Shown: positions 28,701 to 40,700 of the stretch, piece by piece
How positions within the stretch are numbered: position 1 is the stretch's first letter
Layout of the letters: the number at the start of each line of letters is the position of its first letter
NCBI RefSeq assembly: GCF_900091415.1
Contig: NZ_FMHU01000001.1
Span: forward strand, 186,001-250,000
Reading direction: 5' to 3'
DNA: 64,000 nucleotides
Origin: Micromonospora inyonensis
GTDB lineage: Bacteria; Actinomycetota; Actinomycetes; Mycobacteriales; Micromonosporaceae
Program-made: the position numbers and the translations under genes
The notes under the pieces: generated by a model
Seen by the model: the letters and a program-made list of their open reading frames with translations, nothing else
The model's database searches: none
What the model was told of the DNA's origin: nothing

Positions 28701-31700
28701 CGGTACGCCGACGCTTCGCGGGTGGCCTGTATATCGGTTCGCCTCGCTCTCTGCGCTTGTCGAGCATCTCCTTCCGCTTCTGGAGCTGCTCTTTCAGCGC
28801 ATCGAACCCGGCCTCCGTCTTGCCCGTGTTGACAAGCCGGTAGGCGTGCGTGGGCACCTCGACCGACGGGTGGGCGCGCCGGAAGGCCTGCTTGGCTTCT
28901 TCGTCCAACGGCGCTTTGACCACGACGAAGACATTGCTGGCGAATTCCGGTCCGACCAGCCGCTTTCCTACCCGCAGGGTGATCGCCGCCCCCGCAGACA
29001 GATCCACCTTCAGCCCATCGGCTGTCGTGCCCGCACCGCTGGCCCGAAGATCGATGGGTTTGGGTAACCTGGCATGCTCCCCCAATGCGTCGTCGAAAGA
29101 AATTTCATCGGCAAGCTCCCATCGATCCGACAACTCCCAGAAGGAATCCGTTTTGCGCAGCCGCTCGATGTCGCGCGCGGTGGGGGCGGGATCGGTGAAC
29201 CGCAGGTACAGGGCCCGCCCCGCGTTCTGCTCCTTCGGGATTTCCGCGATCACGTGGGGTCGATCATCGGAGTCATACCCGACTTCGAGAACAACCTTCG
29301 CCACGTCACGGGGGAGGACAAACGGAGTTCCGTCGGCCAATGTGGTCCGTGAGATACGGAGTCTCTGGGTGGCCCTGACTTCATCACCCTTAGTGACCCG
29401 CGCGCCCAAAACGCCGTTTTTGTCCACTGGCGTCACCATCTGGAAGGAGTCAAACAAAAGCGGCTTGTCGAACTCCAACACTCGGCCGGATGCCCTATCA
29501 CTCAGACTGAATGCTGTGTTCCTCAGATGGTCCAGCTCGTTGTCATCGAACTTACGGTCGAGTTCCCGGTAGATGAAACTCTCGTCACCGTCGGCGTTGG
29601 TGTACGGGATTCTGGCAATACCGACGCCCTGCCCGTCGACCTTGCCGAAGTCGATAGAGATCATATCGCCGGGGGCGACAAGTCGGGCGGTATTCAGAAC
29701 AGCAAATTTCTTGCCCCTCATCGTGAGGGTCACATCTGCGTTATTGCTGGCACCCTTGTCACTGTTGGGAGTCAGGCGGAGGGTGAATGAGGATTCGAGT
29801 TGCGGGCTCTCGTCCCGCCAGCCGCTGTCGCTGTCTTCCCGGAGGCTGTTGAGGTACCGGCGATATTCTACGAGTTCGCGGATCTGACTGCGGGGGGAAA
29901 CGGGCTGCTTACGGATGGCCGCGAGGTTACGGTGGAATGTGGCGTGCAGGATGTGCTTGTGCCTGCTGAACGGCTCCGCTTCCGCAATGGCGATCTGGCG
30001 TTTCAGCAGATTGATCACGTCGTTGAAAAGGGCATCCAGACGCTCCTTTTCGTTGACGGACACGGCTGTCTGCTGGAAGCCACTGGCGATGCGGGTATCG
30101 TTCGGATCAACAGGTAGGACGCGGCGGTAGGCACCGTTCCAGAAGACGACCTGATGCCGGACGGCACCAGCATCGGGCGTCGCGATGTCCTGCGGAGCAT
30201 CGAACGGATGATGAATCCGCATCGACATGGACAGCGCCCTGGCCATGAGATGCGGAATCACAGGCGCGAGTTCGTAATCCCTGGACAGGGCGTTCGAGAT
30301 CTTGTCGAGCCAGATCCGGTGCAGGGCTCTCCGTTGCTGCTCCGACACGCCCTTCGGATACGGAAGGATCTTCTTCAACGTCGACTGCTCACCCAGGGCG
30401 AGATCGTCGGCCAGGCGGCGGGCCGCCAACGCGCGCAGTCCAGCCACGTTGGTGATATGCGGCATCGCCAACAGCTGCGGGGTGTTCAACAATGAGTGGT
30501 AGAAGGCTTTGGCCGCTGGCACTTTCTCCGCGTCAGAGATGTCGAACACCTTGTTCACCCAGTCGGCGAACTGCTCCTCGACACGGTGCGCAGAGATCGC
30601 CAACTGCAGGATCGCCCCTTGCACTTCCTGCCCGAGGCCCGCCGGCAGCCCCTCCCGGGCGAGTTCCGGAGTCGCCATATTCATTTCTCCGAACGGGTCC
30701 CACGCCAGGTCCGCGGACTCCGGGCCAAGACCAGACGGGTCGTAGTATTCCGCTGAATCGGACGGCTCCCCGCCCGCGTCGGCGTCGGAGTCGGCCGGGG
30801 GGTGCCATTCCATCGCCGCCGGCCGGCCCGGCAGCGAGCCGAAGACCCGCTCCGACGACCGCGAGCCCGACTCGGACGACCCAGCCGGCCGGGGCGCGAC
30901 CGTGGGAGCCACATACGAAGCAGCCGTATCGCGGATCTCGTCGAGTTCCCACCTGGTGAACCCCGGCTCGTCCAGATGATCGTCACCCACGCTCCTGGGC
31001 TTCCTGAGCAGATCACCCGGCGAACCATGGTGCGGCACCCCAGCGAAATGCTTCAACTCATGCCCATAAGCACGAGACGGAAGACCCGCAAGCCAATGCA
31101 ACTGGGTGATCCGACCCGCCGAACCATCCTCGCTGACCCAGACACGATCACTGTCCCGCAGGTCACTGCCGTACCGGCTGAGCCGAACCACCGTCTCCGC
31201 GGCCGGATCGAACACCACCGCCACCGCCCGCGACCCCAACCGCGCGTTGGTCTGCACCACCCACTGCTCAACCGCACCCAACGTGCCCCGAATCGATCCC
31301 ACAGTCACGTTCGCGTCAGGCTCCAACCGAAGACGGAACACCACCGTCCCCGACTCACCATCCACCCAATGATCGACGAAGACCCGAACCCCCGCGTCCT
31401 CCCCCGCCGTCACCACCCGGAACGGACGCTCGCCCCCCGGCGTCGGCACGAACTCCAGCGGCGCCGGACCCTGCCACGTGAACCGATCCGAATGCACCCG
31501 CGTCATCTCGCCCCACGAAGGCAAACCCTCCACACTGCGATACGACACACGCCAACCACCATCAACCCACTCCACCGACGGCTCCACCCCAGCCGCCCAC
31601 CCCGACGACGACCCGGCCTCCACGCCCACACCAGCCGAGAACGAGCCCTCCCCCGGCCCCCAACCGAAGGCCGCCGGCCCCCCAGGCAACCCACCCCCGG

Positions 31701-34700
31701 TACGCCGACGCTTCGCGGCCGGGGTGTCTGCCGGTTCGCCTCGCTCCCGGCGCTTGTCGAGCATCTCCTTCCGTTTCTGGAGCTGCTCGATCAGCGCATT
31801 GAATTCGGCGCCCGTCTTGCCCGTGTTGACAAGCCGGTAGGCATGTGTGGGCACCTCGACCACCGACGGGTTGGCGCGCCGGTAGGCCTGCTTGGCTTCG
31901 TCATCCAACGGCTTCAACGGCGCCTTGACCACCACGACAACATTGCTGGCGAGTTCCGGCCCGACCAGCCGCTTTCCTACCCGCAGAGTGATCGGCACCC
32001 CCGCAGACAGATCCACCTCCAGCCCATCGACTGTCGCGCCCGCACCGTTAGCCTTAAGATCGATGGGGTTGGGTATTCTGACGCCCATCCCCATGGTGGC
32101 CGCCAAGAAAGTGTCATCGAAAGAAACTTCATCGGCAAGCGCCCACCGATCCCCCAGCTCCCAGAAGGAGTTCTTGCGCTGCCACTCGATGTCGCGCGCG
32201 GTGGGGGCGGGATCGGTCAACCTCAGATACAGGGCCCGCCCCTCGTTCCGCTCGGCCGGAATTTCCACGACCGCGAGGGGTTGACTAGAAAAGTCATACC
32301 CGACTTCGAGAACCACATCTTTCATGTCATCGGGGACGACAAAAGAACTTCCGTCGACGATCTTGACCCGTCCGATATGGACTCTCTTGGTGGCCCTGGC
32401 TTCGTCACCCTGCCTGAAGCGCATGTTCAACTGACCAAGGCGGTTCAATTTCGTCTTCACCCGGAAGAAATCACTGAACACCGGCTTGCGGAATTCCCAC
32501 ACTCGACCGGGTGCTCTTTTCCTCAGATCGGCCAGCTCACTGTCAGTGAACCTACGGTCCAACTCCCGGTAGACGAAACTCTCGGTGCCGTCGGCCGCGG
32601 TGTACGGGATTCTGGCAATACCGACGCCCTGCCCGTCTACGACCTTCCCGAAGTCGACAGAGACCATATCGCCGGGGGCGACAAATTGGGTGGCATTCAT
32701 GAAAGTATCAGACTTGCCACCTATCCGGAGCCTCAGATATGCGCGGTATCTGGCGTTCCGTTCTTCGATGGCGGCTAGGCGGAGGGTGAATGAGGATTCG
32801 AGTTGCGGGCTCTCGTCCTGCCAGCCGCTGTCTTCGTGAAGACTGTTGAGATATAGACGATATGCTGAGAGTTCGCGGGCCTGGCTGCTCAGGGAGACGG
32901 GCTGCTTACGGATGCCCGCGAGATTACGGCGGAAGACGTGCTGCAGGATATGTCCGTGCCTGCTGGTCGGATTCGCTTCCGCCGCAGCGAACTGCTGTTC
33001 CAGCAGATCGATCACGTCGTGGAAGAGGGCATCCAGACGCTCCTTGTCGTCGGCGGACACGGCTGTCTGCTGGAAGCCACGGTCGAGGCGGGGATCGGCT
33101 GGATCACGAGGCTCGACGCGGTGATAGGCACCCTTCCAGAAGACGACCTGATGCCGGACGGCACCAGCAACGGGCGTCGGGCCGATGTCCTGCGGAGCGT
33201 CGAACGGATGATGGATCCGCATCGACATGGACAACGCCTCGGCCATGAGATGCGGAATCACAGGCACGAGTTCGTAATCTTTGGACAGGGCGTTCGAGAG
33301 CTTGTCGAGCCAGACCCCGTGCAGGGCTTTCCGTTGCTGCTCCGACACGCCCTCCGGATACGGAAGGAACTCCCTCAACGTCGACTGCTCACCCCGCGCA
33401 AGGTCCTCGGCCAGCCGGCGGGCCGCCAACACGCGCAGCCCAGCCACGTCGGTGATGCCCGGCACCGCCGACACCTCCGGAGTGCCCAACAATGAACGGT
33501 AGAAGGCGTTGGCCGTTTTCTCTCGCGCCGCGCGGGAAGTGTCGAACACCTCGCCCACCCACACGTCGAACTGCTTCTCGACATAGTACGCAGAGCTCGC
33601 TAACCGCGCGGTCGCCGCAATTACTTGCTTATCGAAGTCCGACGGCTGCCCCTCCGGGCCGAGCGCCGGAGTCGACATGTCCAGTCCTCCGAACTGGTCC
33701 GCCGCCCACGCCAGATCCGCGAACTCCGGGACAAGACCATACGGGTCGTAGTATTCCGCTGAATCGGACGGCTGCCCGTCGGCGTCGGCATCTGCCTCGG
33801 AGTCGGCCGGGTGGTGCCATTCCATCGCCGCCGGCCGGCCCGGCAGCGAACCAGAGACCCGCTCCGACGACCCGAAGTCCGACCCGGACGACGCCGAGTC
33901 CGACTCGGACGACCGGGCCGGCCGGGGCGCGACCGTGGGAGCCACATACGAAGCAGCCGTATCCCGGATCTGGTCGAGTTCCCAGGCGGTGAACCCCGGC
34001 TCATCCAGATGATCATCACCCACGCTCCTGGGCTTCCTGAGCAGATCACCCGGCGAACCATGGTGCGGCACCCCGGCGAAGTGCTTCAACTCATGCCCAT
34101 AAGCGCGGGACGGAAGATCCGCAAGCCAGTGCAACTGGGTGATCCGACCCGCCGAACCATCCTCGCTGACCCAGACACGATGACTGTCCTTCAGGTCACT
34201 GCCGCGGGGGCTGAGCCGAACCACCGTCTCCGCGGCCGGATCGAACACCACCGCCACCGCCCGCGACCCCAACCGCGCGTTGGTCTGCACCACCCACTGC
34301 TCAACCGCACCCAACGTGCCCCGAATCGATCCCACAGTCACGTTCGCGTCAGGCTCCAACCGAAGACGGAACACCACCGTCCCCGACTCACCATCCACCC
34401 AATGATCGACGAAGACCCGGACCCCCGCGTCCTCCCCCGCCGTCACCACCCGGAACGGACGCTCGCCCCCCGGCGTCGGCACGAACTCCAGCGGCGCCCG
34501 ACCCTCCCACGTGAACCGGTCCGAATGCACCCGCGTCATCTCGCCCCACGAAGGCAAACCCTCCACACTGCGATACGACACACGCCAACCACCATCAACC
34601 CACTCCACCGACGGCTCCACACCAGCCGCCCACCCCGACGACGACCCGGCCTCCACGCCCACACCAGCCGAGAACGAACCCTCCCCCGGCCCCCAACCGA

Positions 34701-37700
34701 AGGCCGCCGGCCCCCCAGGCAACCCACCCCCGGTACGCCGACGCTTCGCGGCCGGGGTGTCTGCCGGTTCGCCTCGCTCCCGGCGCTTGGCGAGCATCTC
34801 CTTCCGTTTCTGAAGCTGCTCGATCAGCGCATTGAATTCGGCGCCCGTCTTGCCCGTGTTGACAAGCCGGTAGGCATGTGTGGGCACCTCGACCACCGAC
34901 GGATTGGCGCGCCGGTAGGCCTCCTTGGCTTCGTCATCCAACGGCTTCAACGGCGCCTTGACCACCACGACAACATTGCTGACGACATCCGGCCCGACCA
35001 GCCGCTTTCCTACCCGCAGAGTGATCGGCACCCCCGCAGACAGATCCACCTCCAGCCCATCGACTGTCGCGCCCGCACCGCTGGCCGCATAATCGATGGA
35101 TTTGGGTAGCCTGGCACCCTTTCCCCATGCGTCGTCGAAAGAAATTTCGTCGGCAAGCTCCCATCGATCCCCCAGCTCCCAGAAGCGCTCCCGGCGCTTG
35201 GCGAGCATCTCCTTCCGTTCCTGAAGCTGCTCGATCAGCGCATCGAATTCGGCGCCCGTCTTGCCCGTGTTGACAAGCCGGTAGGCATGTGTGGGCACCT
35301 CGACCACCGACGGATTGGCGCGCCGGTAGGCCTCCTTGGCTTCGTCATCCAACGGCTTCAACGGCGCCTTGACCACCACGACAACATTGCTGACGACATC
35401 TGGCCCGACCAGCCGCTTTCCTACCCGCAGAGTGATCGCCGCCCCCGCAGACAGATCCACCTCCAGCCCATCGACTGTCTTACCCGGACCGCCGACTCGA
35501 AGATCGATGGGTGCGGGAACATTGGCTTCCTTCTTCAAGGTGTCGTCGAGAGAGATTTCATCGGCAAGCGCCCACCGATCCGCCAGATCCCAGAAGGAGT
35601 TCTTGCGCTGCCACTCGATGTCGCGCGCGGTGGGGGCGGGATCGGTCAACCTCAGATACAGGGCCTGCCCCTCGTTCCGCTCGGCCGGAATTTCCACGAC
35701 CGCGAGGGGTTGACTATCAGTGTCATACCCGACTTCGAGAACCACATCTTTCATGTCATCGGGGATTTTGGCCCGTCCGATATAGACTCTCTTGGTGGCG
35801 GTCCTGGCTTCGTCACCCTGGCTGAATTTCATGTTCAACTGCCCAAGGCTGTTCAATTTCGTCTTCACCCGGAAGGAATCACTGAACACCGGCTTGCGGA
35901 ATTCCCACGCGTGGCCGGGTGCTCTTTTCCTCAGCTCGGCCAGCTCACTGTCAGTGAACCTACGGTCCAACTCCCGGTAGACGAAACTCTCGGTGCCGTC
36001 GGCCGCAGTGTACGGGATTCTGGCAATACCGACGCCCTGCCCGTCTACGACCTTCCCGAAGTCGACAGAGACCATATCGCCGTGGGCGACAAATTGGGTG
36101 GCATTCATGAAATCATCAGACTTGCCACCTATCCAGAGCCTCAGATGTGCGCGGTATCTGGCGTTCTGTTCTTCGATGGCGGTTAGGCGGAGGGTGAATG
36201 AGGACTCGAGTTGCGGGCTCTCGTCCCGCCAGCCGCTGTCTTCGTGGAGACTGTTGAGGTATAGACGATATGCTGAGAGTTCGCGGGCCTGGCCGCTCAG
36301 GGAGACGGGCTGCTTACGGATGCCCGCGAGATTACGGCGGAAGACGTGCTGCAGGATATGTCCGTGCCTGCTGGCCGGATTCGCTTCCGCCGCAGCGATC
36401 TGCTGTTCCAGCAGATCGATCACGTCGTGGAAGAGGGCATCCAGACGCTCCTTGTCGTCGGCGGACACGGCTGTCTGCTGGAAGCCACGGTCGAGGCGGG
36501 GATCGGCTGGATCACGAGGCTCGACGCGGTGATAGGCACCCTTCCAGAAGACGACCTGATGCCGGACGGCACCAGCAACGGGCGTCGGGCCGATGTCCTG
36601 CGGAGCGTCGAACGGATGATGGATCCGCATCGACATGGACAACGCCTCGGCCATGAGATGCGGAATCACAGGCACGAGTTCGTAATCTTTGGACAGGGCG
36701 TTCGAGAGCTTGTCGAGCCAGACCCCGTGCAGGGCTTTCCGTTGCTGCTCCGACACGCCCTCCGGATACGGAAGGAACTCCCTCAACGTCGACTGCTCAC
36801 CCCGCGCAAGGTCCTCGGCCAGCCGGCGGGCCGCCAACACGCGCAGCCCAGCCACGTCGGTGATGCCCGGCACCGCCGACACCTCCGGAGTGCCCAACAA
36901 TGAACGGTAGAAGGCGTTGGCCGTTTTCTCTCGCGCCGCGCGGGAAGTGTCGAACACCTCGCCCACCCACACGTCGAACTGCTTCTCGACATGGTACGCA
37001 GAGCGCGCTAACCGCGCGGTCGCCGCAATTACTTGCTTATCGAAGTCCGACGGCTGCCCCTCCGGGTCGAGCGCCGGAGTCGACATGTCCAGTCCTCCGA
37101 ACTGGTCCGCCGCCCACGCCAGATCCGCGAACTCCGGGACAAGACCATACGGGTCGTAGTATTCCGCTGAATCGGACGGCTGCCCGTCGGCATCGGCATC
37201 GGCATCTGCCTCGGAGTCGGCCGGGTGGTGCCATTCCATCGCCGCCGGCCGGCCCGGCAGCGAACCAGAGACCCGCTCCGACGACCCGAAGTCCGACCCG
37301 GACGACGCCGAGTCCGACTCGGACGACCGGGCCGGCCGGGGCGCGACCGTGGGAGCCACATACGAAGCAGCCGTATCGCGGATCTGGTCGAGTTCCCAGG
37401 CGGTGAACCCCGGCTCGTGCAGATGATCGTCACCCACGCTCCTGGGCTTCCTGAGCAGATCACCCGGCGAACCATGGTGCGGCACCCCGGCGAAGTGCTT
37501 CAACTCATGCCCATAAGCGCGGGACGGAAGATCCGCAAGCCAGTGCAACTGGGTGATCCGACCCGCCGAACCATCCTCGCTGACCCAGACACGATGACTG
37601 TCCTTCAGGTCACTGCCGCGGGGGCTGAGCCGAACCACCGTCTCCGCGGCCGGATCGAACACCACCGCCACCGCCCGCGACCCCAACCGCGCGTTGGTCT

Positions 37701-40700
37701 GCACCACCCACTGCTCAACCGCACCCAACGTGCCCCGAATCGATCCCACAGTCACGTTCGCGTCAGGCTCCAACCGAAGACGGAACACCACCGTCCCCGA
37801 CTCACCACGCTGCACCCAATGATCGACGAAGACCCGGACCCCCGCGTCCTCCCCCGCCGTCTCCACCCGGGACGGACGCTCGCCCCCCGGCGTCGGCACG
37901 AACTCCAGCGGCGCCGGACCCTCCCACGTGAGCCGATCCGAATGCACCCGCGTCATCTCGCCCCACGAAGGCAAACCCTCCACACTGCGATACGACACAC
38001 GCCAACCACCATCAACCCACTCCACCGACGGCTCCACCCCAGCCGCCCACCCCGACGACGACCCGGCCTCCACGCCCACCCCAGCCGAGAACGAACCCTC
38101 CCCCGGCCCCCAACCGAAGGCCGCCGACCCCCCAGGCAACCCGCGACCGGTACGCCGACGCTTCTCGAGTGGGCCCGCCGGCCATTCCGGCACGGCTGGG
38201 CGTTTGCCGCTGTCGGTGGTCTCCCACTGCGTCTTGAACTCGTCGAACCACTCGTTCGACAGGTTCGTGTCGATGAGCCGGTAGGCGTATCCGGACCGGT
38301 CGGCCAACGGCGCCTTGACGGCGGCGACGATGCTCGTGACGACGTTCGACTCCTCCATCCGGAGGAATCGGCCGACCCGCAGGGCGACTTCCGTCCCAGG
38401 AGAGAGATCCACCTCCTGCCCGTCCAGCGTCCTGCCCGAGTTGTCATCGCCGAGCGTGAGCGGCAGCGGGTATGGCGTGCGCCTGTCCTCCTGCATGACG
38501 AGATCGATGGATACTTCGTCGAGGAGCGCCGCTGGCTCGGCCGATTCCCACAGCGCCATCGAACGCAGCCGCTCGATGTCGTAGGCGGTGGGGGCCGGCG
38601 AGGACAGCTCCAGGTACAGGGGCGCTCCGATGCCGTTCCTTCCGACCGGTGCTTCCAGGACCGCCAGGGGTCGGCTATCCATGCCGTACCCGAGCCGGAA
38701 ACGCCCCTCCCTCAGTTCGGCGGCGATGACGGGCGGAAGTCCGTCGGCCATCTCGACCGGTGGGAGCGTGACTCGCTGGCCGCCGAAGGTGATGTCAAAT
38801 GTTCCGCTTTCGCTCACCGGCGCCGTGATGTGGTAAGAATTGCCGAACGTCCACCGGTCGACGGTCTCCCACACTGAGCCGGCTGCCGTGCTCCACAGTT
38901 CGGCCAGCTCGCTGTCGGTGAACCTGCGGCCGATCTCTTTGTAGGCGAACCTCTCGGTGCCGTCGGGCGCGGTGTACGGGATTCTGGCGATACCGACACC
39001 CTCGCCGTCAACCTTTCCGAAATCGACAGCGACCCTGTCGCCCAGGACGGCGACTCGATCGGCATATCCGAGGATCGTGTCGTTCCCGTCAAGCCGGAGC
39101 CGAAGAGTTGGACGACCCTCGGTGTCCTCGACGAGGACGGGGATGGTGAACGGGTCTTGCAGGTTCCAACGGTTCTCGTCCTCCCAGGTGCTCTCCTCGC
39201 GGAGGGCGTCGCGGTATCGGAGGTGTTCTTCGAGCACGTCGGCGAGCCCCTGGGGGGAGCTGGGGCGTTGGCTGATAGCCGCGACGTTCCGTTGGAAGGT
39301 GTCCCGCAGGAGCGGCCAGTGGCCGATCGCCGTGTTCTGTTCCGCCGTGTCGACTTCGGTTTTCAGCACCTCGAGCGCCTCGTCGAACACCACGTCCAGT
39401 CGGCGCAGTTCGGTGAGGGCTGCGGGTGACGGGAAACCCTCGGCGATGCGGGCATCGTGTGGATCACGAGGCTGGGCGAGATAGTAGGCGCCGTCGAACC
39501 AGACGACTGGTTGCGGGACCTCACCGTCATCGGGCGGTGGACCGATGACGTACGGGGGGGCACCGTACGGATGGTGGATCGCCATCGGCAGACCCAAACC
39601 CCAGGCCACGATGTGGGGAACCACGTGCACGACGTCGGGATAGCCCGGCTGGCGGTGTAGGAGTTTGTTGAGCAGGTGCTGGTGCAGCGTCTCCCGTCGC
39701 TGCTCGGACATGTCCTCCGGATAGGGGAGAAGTGCTCTGAACATCGACTGCTCACCCCGGCGGAGGTCGGCGTCCAGGTGGCGGGCCACCAGCACGCCCA
39801 GTCCAGCCACGGTGGTGACGCCCGACTGCGCCAACCGTTCCCGATGGGTTTTCAACACCGTCCCGTAGAAGGCGTCGAGCGGCTCCGCGCCGCTGTCCGC
39901 GCGACCGATGCGGAAAACCGCATACGCCCAACGCTTGAATGCCGACCCTTTTTGGGTTCTCATGTTCGTCAACTGGCTGAGGGCCGAGTCCACTTTCCGC
40001 CGCCGGGCCTCCACTGCCCGCGCATTCAGAGTATTCAGGTCTGCCGGAGTAAAGTCCGTACGATAGTCCCGGTAGATAAATTCCTCGGTTCCGTCGGGCG
40101 CCCGGTAGGGAATTCTGGCAACAGCGAAGACCTCTTCACCGTCCATCCCGAAATCGAGGGAGATCCGGTCGCCCGGCATGGCGAAAGTATTCAGATTGCG
40201 GACACGCAGGCGCTTGTTTTCCACTTGGACAAACGCTGCTGCGTGCCCTTCACCTGGGTTGAAGGCGTGGAGGTGGAGGGTGACCCGACCTCCCTGAGGC
40301 CTTGGGTCCTCTCCTCTCCAGCCGGTCGCGCTGGCCTGGGTAATGCTGTTGAGGTACCGGCGGTATTCCGTCAGGGTGTCGGCCTGCTGCCGGGGCGATT
40401 CGGGGCGTCGCCGCTCGGCGAGATCTACCCCGCCGACCCCTTGACGGATGACCGCGAGCTTACGCTCTAGTACTTCCCGCTGGACGGGCCAGTGCCTGCC
40501 GGCCGTTCGGAGTTTCTCTTCCACCGCGTCGATTCGCGCCAGCAGCATACCGAGCGCCTGGTCGAACAGTCCATCCAGTCGCCGCTTCTCATCTTCCGGT
40601 ATTGGCGTCCGCTCGGGACCTATGGCGATTCTGGCGGCGAGGTCAGCATCGTCTGGATCAGCAGGCCGGACGAGGTAGTAGGCGCCCTTGTAGAAGACAA

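Noticed and set aside
9451..38205. KRRR clusters as furin-type cleavage sites
   Set aside because: The P4 residue is Lys and not Arg, and the conserved 12-residue spacing to a second KR fits a bipartite nuclear signal better. Processing by another protease is not excluded.
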